Shown: in pieces, positions 42,247-51,507 of the stretch
Position numbering within the stretch: position 1 is the stretch's first letter
Layout of the letters: each line of letters opens with the position of its first letter
From: an uncultured Saccharospirillaceae bacterium
GTDB lineage: Bacteria; Bacteroidota; Bacteroidia; Flavobacteriales_D; CAJJDF01
DNA length: 64,000 bases
Direction of reading: 5' to 3'
NCBI GenBank assembly: GCA_950054195.1
Contig: CATLPG010000003.1
Location: 53,934 to 117,933, forward strand
The notes under the pieces: generated by a model
The model's database searches: none
Seen by the model: only the letters and a program-made list of their open reading frames with translations
Told to the model about the DNA's origin: nothing
Program-made: the position numbers and the translations under genes

Positions 42247-43767
42247 TTACTCTTTGTAAAAACCTTCAATTTCTGGCTGGCGATACTTCCAAAATTTATG
42301 TATAGCCTTTATTTCAAGGGGATAATTATAAATTCCTAATTTGTAACGAATAGATGAAATACCACGCATGATAGCTTTTTTAGCTCCCTTTATTCTTATG
42401 TCTGTTGCTGTAGGATGATAACCATTAAGAACAACTTCAAAGTTTTTTACTTTATCTACTAGCTTTGGAGTTAACCAAGGGGTTAAAGGGTTTTTCCTCA
42501 AGTCGAAATTTTCCCATGCTGGGTTTAACCAATCTTCTAGTTTTTGAGGAAATTCAAAGCCTATTGCTTTTATTTGATCATAAAGCTCCGATCCTTCAGT
42601 AGGAACAGGACTATACATGTAAATAATTATTTCCGTATCAGGATTTATGTTTTTTATTTCCCTAATAAAATTAATGTCAAAATTTATTTGCTTGAGTACT
42701 TCATCTTCTGTGGATGCGGGCATACCTAAAACAAATGACATTTCAGGAATTATACCAATCCTTCCCATACGTTTAGCAAATTCCTTTATTTGAGCACCTG
42801 TTTGTGTTCCTCCTTTATCCATTTGTTTGAGCACCTCATCGTTACCAGTTTCAGCACCTAAAAAAATCATTTTACAACCCGCCTTGTACATTAATTCTAA
42901 ATCCTCATCCGAGTATTTGTTAATGGTATCGATTCTGCCTTCTCCCCACCAGCTAATACCCTCGTTTAATATGAGTTTTGAAAACTCAATTACTCGTTTG
43001 CGTGACGTAAAAAAGTTATTATCATGAAATTCGATACTATCAGCCCCATACTTTTCTTTAAGAACCATCACGTCATCAAAAATACGTTGAGCAGAAAACC
43101 CCTTCCAACGGGCATTATAAATAGGAACAACAGCGCAAAATGAACAAGTAAATGGACAGCCAAAACTGGAATGATAGGATAATGTTTTATCTCCCAAGAA
43201 AGTTTTACCTAAGTAATTTTTAATAGGGTAAAATTGATTAAAGTAATCATAAGGCAATGCAGGCAACTTATCCATTTGAGGTAAGTTTTGCTTAGCAGTT
43301 TTTACAATATCTCCATCATTATTTTTATAAATAAGGTTTTTGATTTCTGAAAAATTAGATTTACCCTCGTTTAACTCTTTTAAAAGAAGAGGAAATGTGT
43401 GATCTCCAGGACCGTTGATAGCAAAGTCAACATAGCCTGAGTCTAAGCATACTTGATACTGATTAGATGAAAAATACCCTCCCCAAACTACAGTTACCTC
43501 AGGAAATTGCTTCTTAATATTTTTACTAAAAGGAATTGCTTCTTTTAGTTGAGGACCAGGCATAACCGTACAGCCAAAATAACTATACTCACCAGTTAAA
43601 AGATAGCTTTCAATCTTTTTCCATGGATCAGTTTCCATATTCCCATCCACAAAAACATAGTCGAATATACCATGAATTGATGCGCCAACTTGTAAAATAG
43701 AATTAGGTATTCTATGCTTGTACTTGGCACTCCTCGGATTAAATAGTATTACTTTATTCTTTTTCAA
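42247..43767 (-). CDS. B12-binding-domain radical SAM protein
   Basis: A ~506-residue cobalamin-binding radical SAM enzyme. The N-terminal domain begins KVILFNPRSAKYKHRIPNS and shows the fold through GCTVMPGP and VVWGGYFSS. The [4Fe-4S] motif is CPFTCSFC, then HDNNFF and FLGAETGNDEVL in the TIM barrel. Methylation or C-C chemistry is typical. The longest frame reaches an ATG at 43842, but a TATATTTG box (43804-43811) lies within it, so I prefer the TTG at 43767, which gives a normal MKKNKVILF start. Confidence 0.85.
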   Translation of the reverse strand: MKKNKVILFNPRSAKYKHRIPNSILQVGASIHGIFDYVFVDGNMETDPWKKIESYLLTGEYSYFGCTVMPGPQLKEAIPFSKNIKKQFPEVTVVWGGYFSSNQYQVCLDSGYVDFAINGPGDHTFPLLLKELNEGKSNFSEIKNLIYKNNDGDIVKTAKQNLPQMDKLPALPYDYFNQFYPIKNYLGKTFLGDKTLSYHSSFGCPFTCSFCAVVPIYNARWKGFSAQRIFDDVMVLKEKYGADSIEFHDNNFFTSRKRVIEFSKLILNEGISWWGEGRIDTINKYSDEDLELMYKAGCKMIFLGAETGNDEVLKQMDKGGTQTGAQIKEFAKRMGRIGIIPEMSFVLGMPASTEDEVLKQINFDINFIREIKNINPDTEIIIYMYSPVPTEGSELYDQIKAIGFEFPQKLEDWLNPAWENFDLRKNPLTPWLTPKLVDKVKNFEVVLNGYHPTATDIRIKGAKKAIMRGISSIRYKLGIYNYPLEIKAIHKFWKYRQPEIEGFYKE

Positions 43768-43803
43768 AAAGTCTGTTAAATAAAAAATCTTACTTTCGAA
43801 CTT

Positions 43804-43811
43804 CAAATATA
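43804..43811 (-). promoter_or_regulatory. -7 box of the first radical SAM gene
   Basis: TATATTTG on the minus strand, exact match, 36 nt before the TTG at 43767. A second, weaker TACTTTCG box at 43791-43798 on the plus strand faces the divergent methyltransferase gene. Confidence 0.4.
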
Positions 43812-43823
43812 AGGAGATTAATC

Positions 43824-44663
43824 GTGAAGCTTGTTTGTCCACAATGTAAAGCTAAATTAATAGAAGTCCCCAAGGGGCTTGTATGTGAAAACAATCATTT
43901 TTTTGATTTGAAAAATGGTGTGATTCATCTTTTAGAAGAAAATTATAAGAGTAAACTTTACTCTTTTTTGGAAGGTTTTGAACGTTACCGGGCAGATAAT
44001 AATCTGTTGTTAAGTAAAGAAGAAATTCAAACATTACCGCAAGGAGGGAAAGATAGAGGAATGTGGGGGCTTAGAGAAAGAGACTTAAAATTGATTCAAC
44101 AGCTTATAGATAATAGAAAACAATTAAAAATTCTTGATATTGGTGCTTGGAATAATTGGCTGTCACACCATTTAGCAAAAGATCACCAAGTAGTATCAAT
44201 AGATTATTTTAAACACCCTCAAGATGGTTTGGAGTCATGTAACTATTTTAATGAGGAATGGACAAACATAGTTATGAATATTGAACAAGTTGAGGTGATT
44301 GAAGAAAAATTTGATCTTATTATTGTCAATCGTTGCTTACCATACATTTCTAATATAAACCAATATTTAATTAAGCTAAATAATCTTTTAGCATCGCAAG
44401 GGTGTATTTTAATTCTAGGTATTACACTAACGAAGGACATATCTAGGATTAAAGATGGCTTGGCAAACCTTTATCAAGTATTGGATGAAGAATATAAAAC
44501 AAAACCTTTTAAAGAAATTAAAGGGTATATAGACACTAATGATATCCTAATGCTAAAAAAACATTGCTTTACTATACATCATGTAAAAGGTTTAGCTTTT
44601 AAAAATGGCATTAACCAGTATACTAATAAAGCTGTTTATAAATATGCTATATACCGTAAATGA
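43824..44663 (+). CDS. SAM methyltransferase with N-terminal zinc-ribbon
   Basis: A 279-residue protein. The N-terminus (VKLVCPQCKAKLIEV ... LVCENNHFF) is a CxxC zinc-ribbon-like module seen in glycan-associated methyltransferases. The Rossmann domain has a degenerate motif I (LDIGAWNNWLS), then QVVSIDYF and an IIVNRCLPYI segment. It starts at a GTG (43824) with a real Shine-Dalgarno sequence, AAGGAG (43811-43816). This is unusual for the phylum and supports the start. It heads the plus-strand cluster that runs to 49.9 kb. Confidence 0.78.
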   Translation: MKLVCPQCKAKLIEVPKGLVCENNHFFDLKNGVIHLLEENYKSKLYSFLEGFERYRADNNLLLSKEEIQTLPQGGKDRGMWGLRERDLKLIQQLIDNRKQLKILDIGAWNNWLSHHLAKDHQVVSIDYFKHPQDGLESCNYFNEEWTNIVMNIEQVEVIEEKFDLIIVNRCLPYISNINQYLIKLNNLLASQGCILILGITLTKDISRIKDGLANLYQVLDEEYKTKPFKEIKGYIDTNDILMLKKHCFTIHHVKGLAFKNGINQYTNKAVYKYAIYRK

Positions 44664-44681
44664 TATCGTTATTAAACCTTA

Positions 44682-44689
44682 TATATTTG
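44682..44689 (+). promoter_or_regulatory. -7 box upstream of the nucleotidyltransferase-like gene
   Basis: TATATTTG, exact TAnnTTTG, 13 nt before the ATT at 44703 and 119 nt before the first conventional start (TTG, 44808). Confidence 0.4.
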
Positions 44690-44702
44690 TAAAAAAAATC
44701 CT

Positions 44703-45596
44703 ATTACAAAAAGCTACATCATAAAAACCTTAGCTTATTTTGATTTATTTAGTTACCCCTTAACAAAAGAAGAACTTCTTCTGTTTTCTGGTGAACAGAA
44801 TATTTCTTTGGATAATTTATCTGTAGCTCTAAATGAGCTGATAGATGAATCAATTATTTATGAGTTCTTTGGATTTTATTCACTACAAAATGATGATGCC
44901 TTAGCCAAAAGAAGGAAAAAAGGAAATGTTGAGGCAAAAAAAATATTACCTAAAGCTTATAAAAAAGCTTCGTTTATTAGTTCATTCCCTTTTGTAAAAG
45001 GAGTTTATGTTTCGGGTTCTTTGTCTAAAGGATACTTTGATGAAGATGGAGATATTGATTATTTTGTTGTTACTAAACCAAACCGTTTGTGGATTGCTCG
45101 AACTTTTTTGATTTTATACAAAAAAGTTTTTCTGCTTAATTCAAAAAAATACTTTTGTGTAAACTACTTTATAGATGACGAGCAATTGGAGATTAAGGAT
45201 AAGAATATCTTTACTGCTACCGAAATAGCAACGTTATTACCAATGGTAAACAAGCATATTTACCAAGACTTCATTACTACTAATAATTGGATAAAAGAAT
45301 ATTATCCCAACTTTGAGGCGTTAGATACCTCACAAACCAATGAAGTAAAAAAAGTATGGTTAGGATTAACTATAGAAAAATTTTTTTCAGGTAATTTGGG
45401 AGATAAGTTCGATGCCTTTTTTATGAAGAAAACACTTAAAAGGTGGCAAAAAAAATTTCATCATTTAACTAATGAAGAAATGGAACTGCTCATGCGAACA
45501 AATAGAAGAGTTTCTAAACATCATCCGAGTGATTTTCAAACGAAGGTATTAGCTAAATACAAGCAAAAGCTTAACGAGTATGGAATCGAAGGATAA
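44703..45596 (+). CDS. Nucleotidyltransferase-fold protein; start codon non-canonical or unresolved
   Basis: The protein carries the minimal nucleotidyltransferase motif GSLSKGYFDEDGDIDYFVV (GS followed by DxD). The first conventional in-frame start is a TTG at 44808. Upstream codons in the same frame have no stop back to 44676 and encode IIKTLAYFDLFSYPLTKEELL, a winged-helix-like start (YxDxFxYPLT) I know from this family. No ATG, GTG or TTG exists in that extension, so translation may begin at ATT (44703) or another near-cognate codon. The protein would have about 297 residues, against 262 from the TTG. It overlaps the next gene by 17 bp. The substrate is unknown. Confidence 0.65.
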   Translation: MTKSYIIKTLAYFDLFSYPLTKEELLLFSGEQNISLDNLSVALNELIDESIIYEFFGFYSLQNDDALAKRRKKGNVEAKKILPKAYKKASFISSFPFVKGVYVSGSLSKGYFDEDGDIDYFVVTKPNRLWIARTFLILYKKVFLLNSKKYFCVNYFIDDEQLEIKDKNIFTATEIATLLPMVNKHIYQDFITTNNWIKEYYPNFEALDTSQTNEVKKVWLGLTIEKFFSGNLGDKFDAFFMKKTLKRWQKKFHHLTNEEMELLMRTNRRVSKHHPSDFQTKVLAKYKQKLNEYGIEG

Positions 45597-47037
45597 AAAA
45601 ATATTATTTAGTCATTCGTATTATTACCAGTTGGATCAAAAACAATGGGAAACAGGAATGCCATACCCTCCACTCGGAACTATTCAAGCAGCTGCATACC
45701 TAAGAGAAAACAGTTATCAAGTATCGCTATTTGATGTAGGCTTAAAAGAAGGACCTGAAGAAATTAAAGATATTTTAAAAGAATCTGACTCAAATGTGCT
45801 TGTAATCTATGATGATGGGTTTAATTACCTAACAAAAATGTGCCTTACAAACATGCGAGAGGCTGCATTTAAGATGATTAGTTATGCAAAGGCTAAGAAC
45901 TGTAAAGTAATCGTATCAAGTTCTGATTCTACAGATCATTTTGAGCTTTACCATAGTAAAGGGGCAGATGTTGTTCTGCTAGGAGAAGGAGAAGAAACAT
46001 TATTAGATGTTGTAAACGCTTACAGTAATAATAAACCTGTTGATGATATAAAGGGAATAACTTATTTAAGGGATAAACAGGTTGTTAATAACGGTAGAAG
46101 ATCAGTTTTAAGAGAGTTAGATAAATTACCTATTCCAGCATGGGATTTGGTTAATGTTGATGCATACAAACAAATATGGAGGAGCAAAGGAAATAGTTTT
46201 AGACTAAACATCGCCACTACACGAGGGTGTCCATACAAATGTAATTGGTGTGCAAAGCCAATTTATGGTAATCGTTATAACTCCAGGTCGCCAGAGCACG
46301 TAGTTAAAGAAATTAAACTCATTAAAGAAAAATTTGGTGTTACCTCTTTTTGGATGTGTGATGATATATTTGGTTTAAAGCCTGGCTGGGTGCAAGCATT
46401 TAGAGATTTACTAAAAGAGAATAACTTGAAAATCGCATATAAAATTCAAAGTAGGGCCGATTTATTGTTGAAGGAAGATAATCTTCAAGCTTTGGTCGAC
46501 TCTGGCTTAGAAGAAGTTTGGATAGGGGCAGAAAGTGGCTCTCAAAAAATCCTAGATGCTATGGATAAGGGAATAACTTTAGAGCAAATAAAAGAAAGTA
46601 CTCAATTGCTTCAAGAAAAAGGGGTTCGAGTAGCGTATTTTTTACAATTTGGCTATTTAGGAGAAACAAAGCAAGATGTTGAGGCTACAATCAAAATGTT
46701 ACACACTAACCAACCAGATGATATTGGTGTATCTGTTTCTTACCCATTACCTGGCACACCCTTTTATGATAAAGTTCAAGAACAACTTAAAGCAAAAGCC
46801 AATTGGACTGATTCGGATGAGTTAGCTCTTATGTTTAAGAATACATTTAACTCCGATTTTTATAAAACACTGCACCGATATGTACATAAAGTGTTTAGAA
46901 ATAATCAAGCAAAAAAATACCATAAAGAAAAAGGCATTTTTAATATGGAGGGAGCTAAGCAGTTGCTTAAAAGATTCTATTACACACCACTAATTATCTT
47001 ATATAGAAGCCGACTAAATAAATTAGAGAATAAATAG
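45580..47037 (+). CDS. B12-binding-domain radical SAM protein (second)
   Basis: A 485-residue cobalamin/radical SAM enzyme. The B12 domain covers ~1-170 (GTIQAAAYLREN, GADVVLLGEGEETLLD). The radical SAM motif is RGCPYKCNWC near residue 217, followed by WMCDDIFG and VWIGAESGSQKILDAMDKG. The C-terminal ~75 residues are basic. It is closely similar in layout to the third enzyme (47829-49211): both share TRGCPY-type, GAESGSQKI-type and YP-GTPFYD/GTDLYN-type blocks, so they probably arose by duplication. It overlaps the previous gene by 17 bp. Confidence 0.9.
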   Translation: MESKDKKILFSHSYYYQLDQKQWETGMPYPPLGTIQAAAYLRENSYQVSLFDVGLKEGPEEIKDILKESDSNVLVIYDDGFNYLTKMCLTNMREAAFKMISYAKAKNCKVIVSSSDSTDHFELYHSKGADVVLLGEGEETLLDVVNAYSNNKPVDDIKGITYLRDKQVVNNGRRSVLRELDKLPIPAWDLVNVDAYKQIWRSKGNSFRLNIATTRGCPYKCNWCAKPIYGNRYNSRSPEHVVKEIKLIKEKFGVTSFWMCDDIFGLKPGWVQAFRDLLKENNLKIAYKIQSRADLLLKEDNLQALVDSGLEEVWIGAESGSQKILDAMDKGITLEQIKESTQLLQEKGVRVAYFLQFGYLGETKQDVEATIKMLHTNQPDDIGVSVSYPLPGTPFYDKVQEQLKAKANWTDSDELALMFKNTFNSDFYKTLHRYVHKVFRNNQAKKYHKEKGIFNMEGAKQLLKRFYYTPLIILYRSRLNKLENK

Positions 47038-47829
47038 GTGAGCGAAGATTTTGATCATATCGCAACAAGCTATGATGATACCTTTACTAATACTAAAATA
47101 GGTCAGTATCAAAGAGAACGTGTTTATCAATTTTTACTAAATGATTACCCAACGTTAAAAAACAAAAATATATTGGAGATAAACGGAGGAACTGGAGCAG
47201 ATGCCCTTTGGTTAGCAAATAAAAACGCACACGTTACTTTTACCGATATTTCTCCCAAAATGGTTGCTTATGCAAAACAAAAATTTAATCTAAACAAGCA
47301 AGAAATAACTTCTCATGTGTTAGATGTTAATCAAGTTTCAAGTTATTACCCAACTCCTCAATTCGACCTTGTTTTTTCTAATTTTGGCGGATTAAATTGT
47401 TTAACTAAGAGTGAACTCCGTACATTCTTTAAGTCAATTAACAAATCTCTTAATGAAAACGGAGCATTGGTTTTAGTAATAATGCCCAGCTTTTGCTTGT
47501 TGGAAACGCTATACTTCCTATCTAAATTTAAGTTTAAAAAAGCGTTCAGACGATCAAATAAAAAAGGAGTTCAAGCACATGTAGATGGTGAGCAAGTTAA
47601 AACGTATTACTATTCACCCAAAACCATTGAAAATTTGGCTCTAAAGTATTTTGAATTAAACCAAGTAAAACCAGTAGGAGTATATGTTCCACCTTCATAC
47701 CTAGAGCCTTTTTTTAGTAAAAGACCTAATTGGTTAAACAAGCTGTGGAAGAAGGAAAAAAGAATAAAAAATTTTAGACGACTTTCTTTCCTATCCGACC
47801 ATTACTATATTCGTTTAAGCAAAAAGTAA
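47038..47829 (+). CDS. Class I SAM methyltransferase
   Basis: A 263-residue methyltransferase (UbiE/Methyltransf_11 type). An N-terminal FDHIATSYDDTFTNTKIG segment is typical. Motif I is ILEINGGTGADALWLA near residue 42, then VTFTDISPKMVAYAKQ and FDLVFSNFGGLN. The GTG start at 47038 directly follows the TAG of the radical SAM gene, and the stop overlaps the next ATG (TAATG). The C-terminal 60 residues are basic and aromatic, perhaps for binding membrane or carrier-linked substrate. The acceptor is unknown. Confidence 0.85.
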   Translation: MSEDFDHIATSYDDTFTNTKIGQYQRERVYQFLLNDYPTLKNKNILEINGGTGADALWLANKNAHVTFTDISPKMVAYAKQKFNLNKQEITSHVLDVNQVSSYYPTPQFDLVFSNFGGLNCLTKSELRTFFKSINKSLNENGALVLVIMPSFCLLETLYFLSKFKFKKAFRRSNKKGVQAHVDGEQVKTYYYSPKTIENLALKYFELNQVKPVGVYVPPSYLEPFFSKRPNWLNKLWKKEKRIKNFRRLSFLSDHYYIRLSKK

Positions 47830-49211
47830 TGAGCGTAGTTTTAACACATGGTTATTTTATTCATGAGGATGTAAAGGAAGCAAAAATAATGCGCCCATAC
47901 CCTCCTCTAGGGTTGTTATACCTATCAGCATATTTTAACCAACATGATGTTAAAAACCACGTTTTTGACTCTACTTTTTCAACATTTGACGAGTTAAAAT
48001 CGTTTTTAATAAAAGAAAAACCCTCTTTTTTAGGTTTGTATGCGAACCTAGTCACAAAAATAAACCTCATTAAAATTGTAGGTTTTGTTAGAGGCTCAGA
48101 ATTACTAAAGGATACACTTATTTTTGTTGGAGGGCCTGATGTTACTTATAACTTTGAAAATTACCTTTCTGTTGGTATTGATTTTGCTATAATAGGTGAG
48201 GGGGAGCAAACATCTTTAGAGTTAATTACAGCTATCAGAAATAATATTGAACTAGCAACTGTTGATGGTATTGCATATATAACACAAGAAGGCAAGATCA
48301 TAAAAAATAAGCCTCGAACGAAAATAAAAGATATTGATGAACTCCCTTTTCCTAACAGAGAAGGAATTGACTTATCAAAATACTTAAACACTTGGAAAAA
48401 ATACCATGCCAAAAGTACGTTGTCTATCAGTACTCAAAGAGGTTGCCCATATACTTGTAAGTGGTGCAGTACTGCTGTTTACGGACAAAGTTATCGAAGA
48501 AGATCTCCAAAACTTGTAGCAGATGAAGTTGCTTACCTAATTGAAAAATATAATCCTAACAGCTTATGGTTCGTTGACGATGTTTTTACTGTTAGCCATA
48601 AATGGATTGATGCACTCTACGAAGAATTTAAAGAAAGGAATATTAGTATCCCTTTTGAATGCATTACACGAGCCGAGCGTTTAACAGATAAGGTTTTGCA
48701 GCAACTTAAAGAAATGGGTTGTGAAAAAATATGGATTGGTGCAGAAAGTGGTTCACAAAAAATCATAGATGCAATGGATAGGCGAGTTGAGGTGGAGAAA
48801 GTACGTGAAATGATTATTAAAGCAAAAGAATATGGTATTGAGAGTGGTACATTTATTATGATTGGCTACCCTAATGAAACCATCGCAGATATTAAAGAAA
48901 CTGTAAATCATTTGAAGATATCAATGCCAAGTAATTTTACAATAACCATCACTTATCCGATAAAAGGAACCGATTTATACAATGAAGTAACACCAAAAAT
49001 CGTTAATCCAAAAGATTGGAGAACATCAACAGATCGAGAAATTGAGTTTGAACGTAATTATTCAAACGCATTTTATAAAAATGCTGTTAGATATATAGTT
49101 AATGAGGTTGAGGCAACAAAATCTTGGAAACAAAACAAACAATATTTAACTTCATTAAAGCATAAAACAAAAGCTATTTTTGCCAGAGTAGGGATGGCAA
49201 TATTAAAATAA
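47829..49211 (+). CDS. B12-binding-domain radical SAM protein (third)
   Basis: A 460-residue protein of the same design as the second enzyme. The B12 domain opens VVLTHGYFIHEDVKEAKIMR and includes DFAIIGEGEQTSLEL. The iron-sulfur motif is RGCPYTCKWC near residue 205, followed by WFVDDVFT and IWIGAESGSQKIIDAMDRR. The C-terminus is basic. It starts at an ATG that overlaps the previous stop by one base. The two enzymes separated by one methyltransferase suggest sequential modifications. Confidence 0.9.
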   Translation: MSVVLTHGYFIHEDVKEAKIMRPYPPLGLLYLSAYFNQHDVKNHVFDSTFSTFDELKSFLIKEKPSFLGLYANLVTKINLIKIVGFVRGSELLKDTLIFVGGPDVTYNFENYLSVGIDFAIIGEGEQTSLELITAIRNNIELATVDGIAYITQEGKIIKNKPRTKIKDIDELPFPNREGIDLSKYLNTWKKYHAKSTLSISTQRGCPYTCKWCSTAVYGQSYRRRSPKLVADEVAYLIEKYNPNSLWFVDDVFTVSHKWIDALYEEFKERNISIPFECITRAERLTDKVLQQLKEMGCEKIWIGAESGSQKIIDAMDRRVEVEKVREMIIKAKEYGIESGTFIMIGYPNETIADIKETVNHLKISMPSNFTITITYPIKGTDLYNEVTPKIVNPKDWRTSTDREIEFERNYSNAFYKNAVRYIVNEVEATKSWKQNKQYLTSLKHKTKAIFARVGMAILK

Positions 49212-49219
49212 CTGATAGA

Positions 49220-49942
49220 ATGGAACTTACTTATTTAACCCCAAAGCAAAATGCTTTTGAAGAAGCATATATTAAAGCAAGAGAGGAAGAAAATAGAGTA
49301 TACAGTAGCGATGAAATTAGAAGTCTCCCTTACTTAAACGCTACACATGATCATTATGATGAGTGGAAACTGCGTATTAAATCAACAGAAAGGTTTATTG
49401 ATTACATTAAAAATAAATCAGTAAACAATATTCTAGATTTAGGCTGTGGAAACGGATGGTTTACTTCACTAATAGCAAAAAACAATCCAGGTGAAGTGCT
49501 TGGAATGGATGTTAATGATATTGAGCTTCGACAAGCATTTAAAACATTTAAGCGAGTAAATTTAACGTTTGCTTATGGAGATGTTTTTAAGGCCGATTTT
49601 CAACAATCCTTTGATGTAATCGTTCTAAACAGCAGCATTCAGTATTTTGAAAATCTACCAGCGCTAATTGAGCGGTTAAAATCATTGTTAGTAGAGCACG
49701 GTGAAATTCATATTATTGATAGCCCACTGTATGATACAGTCGATCAAGCTCAAAAAGCGAGTGAGCGAACCAAAGAATATTACAGTAAACTAGGTTTTCC
49801 TGAGATGAGTGAAAATTATCACCATCACCTAAAAAAGGACTTGGAAGATTTTGAAGTACTTTACAAACCAAGTCGATTATCAAAAATAATAGGAAAAAAG
49901 GATGTTCCTTTTGGCTGGTATCGATATACACATGAGCTTTAA
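49220..49942 (+). CDS. Class I SAM methyltransferase
   Basis: A 240-residue methyltransferase with a clear motif I (NILDLGCGNGWFTSLIA near residue 73), GEVLGMDVNDIELRQA and FDVIVLNSSIQYF. An N-terminal helical region resembles the start of the zinc-ribbon methyltransferase at 43824 (EEIQTLP/DEIRSLP), hinting at a related substrate. It lies 8 bp after the third radical SAM gene and ends the cluster. Confidence 0.85.
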   Translation: MELTYLTPKQNAFEEAYIKAREEENRVYSSDEIRSLPYLNATHDHYDEWKLRIKSTERFIDYIKNKSVNNILDLGCGNGWFTSLIAKNNPGEVLGMDVNDIELRQAFKTFKRVNLTFAYGDVFKADFQQSFDVIVLNSSIQYFENLPALIERLKSLLVEHGEIHIIDSPLYDTVDQAQKASERTKEYYSKLGFPEMSENYHHHLKKDLEDFEVLYKPSRLSKIIGKKDVPFGWYRYTHEL

Positions 49943-49977
49943 TCTGCAAGTCAATCAATTATTAAGTATATTTAGCT

Positions 49978-51504
49978 ATGCTTAATAGATGCATCATATT
50001 TTTTTTATTAATCTTTTCAGCAGTAGATTTTCATGGACAAGTAATGTGGGAAAGAACCTACGGTACAAATGGAAAAGAAACTGCATCTGCCATTATATCT
50101 ACTAAAGAGCCAGGTTACTTAATAGCTGGTAACACAAACAGCTTTTTAAAACTAACACAGGCATACCTCATTAAAATAGACGAATTAGGGTCTATTGAAT
50201 GGAGTAAAACATACGGGGGAGCATCTGTTGAAGATGCTAAAGATATTGTTCAATTGCCAGATAGTGGTTACATATTAGCAGGTTTAACAAATTCCTTTGG
50301 AAAGATGTATCAAGGCTATGTTGCTCGAGTTGATAAAGAAGGAGAGCTTCTATGGCAAAAAAATTATGGAGGTGATGATTGGGATATTTTTAACCGACTA
50401 GTATTATTACCAGATACCTCAGTTGTAATAGTTGGAGAAACATATTCCTATGGAGAGGGAAATAAGGATGGCTATATTTTAAGAATAGACAAAAATGGAG
50501 ACACACTTTGGACTAAGACTTTTGGGGGGGGAGAAAATGATGTGTTTAATGATGTGTTAATAAATACAGCTAATGAATTAGTTGTTGTAGGAAGTTTAAC
50601 CGATACCGCAACTGATTACAAAGAAGCACTAGTTGTATGGTTTTCTTTAACTGGTGATCTAATTAGAGATACAACTTTTGGAGGATCACTTAATGATGAG
50701 TTCTACAGTATTTTAGAGGTTGATAATGGAGATTTTATAGCAGTAGGAGGAAGTGAAGATTTTCCAAATGATTATGCAGGATGGATGGTAAGAATAAATA
50801 ATCAAGGGGAGCTGCTAGGTCAAGTTTATCAGCCAAATTTTAGTGCTAATTCTTCGGGTGATCAACTGGTAAAAGCGGTAGCTAAATATGAAAACTTAGA
50901 TTATTTTGCAGCCGGACTTCAACAAATACAAACGCCAGGTTTTCCAAGCTTTATAAAAACATCTAGATTTTATGAAACAAACGGTGGAACTTTAAATTAT
51001 AGTAACATTGGTAGCAATATTCAAAAAGTAATTTCTTCAGGAAATATTTTTGTAGCAGATGCAGATACCTGTAAAGATGGAGGTTACATTTATTGTATGT
51101 ATTCTGATGGGCAAATAGGTCCTTTTGCCATTGGCAATGAAAAAATATACGTGATTAAAGTCGATTCTCTGAATAATACAGTTTGTTCCGATCAAGATGC
51201 TAATTGTGTAAACGAAACGTATGATTTTAGTTCAGATTTGGTTAGTGTAGAAGACAATAATAAATCAGTAAACTTAAAAGTTTTTCCTAATCCAACCAGT
51301 GTAGGACTTGTAACAATAACTTCAAATGAAGGAGTTAATGCTTACAAGATTATGGATTTAACAGGAAGAATAGTGATAAGTGTAGATGAAATAAGCAGTA
51401 GGGAGATTACTATAGAGACAAAAGGGCTTAAACCTGCAACTTATCTCGTGGTCATTAAATTGAATAACTATACAATTACCAAACGATTAATTGTTGGAAA
51501 CTAG
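49978..51504 (+). CDS. Secreted repeat protein with T9SS sorting domain
   Basis: A 508-residue secreted protein. After the signal peptide (~1-20), repeats of ~50 residues (WERTYGTNGKETASAI, IEWSKTYGGASVEDAKDI, LLWQKNYGGDDWDIFN, LWTKTFGGGENDVFND) form a beta-propeller of the kind common in Bacteroidota exported proteins. The C-terminal ~85 residues (LKVFPNPTSVG to the end) are a type IX sorting domain. It starts at ATG 49978, a few bases after a TATATTTA box. No enzymatic function can be assigned. Confidence 0.85.
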   Translation: MLNRCIIFFLLIFSAVDFHGQVMWERTYGTNGKETASAIISTKEPGYLIAGNTNSFLKLTQAYLIKIDELGSIEWSKTYGGASVEDAKDIVQLPDSGYILAGLTNSFGKMYQGYVARVDKEGELLWQKNYGGDDWDIFNRLVLLPDTSVVIVGETYSYGEGNKDGYILRIDKNGDTLWTKTFGGGENDVFNDVLINTANELVVVGSLTDTATDYKEALVVWFSLTGDLIRDTTFGGSLNDEFYSILEVDNGDFIAVGGSEDFPNDYAGWMVRINNQGELLGQVYQPNFSANSSGDQLVKAVAKYENLDYFAAGLQQIQTPGFPSFIKTSRFYETNGGTLNYSNIGSNIQKVISSGNIFVADADTCKDGGYIYCMYSDGQIGPFAIGNEKIYVIKVDSLNNTVCSDQDANCVNETYDFSSDLVSVEDNNKSVNLKVFPNPTSVGLVTITSNEGVNAYKIMDLTGRIVISVDEISSREITIETKGLKPATYLVVIKLNNYTITKRLIVGN

Positions 51505-51507
51505 AAT

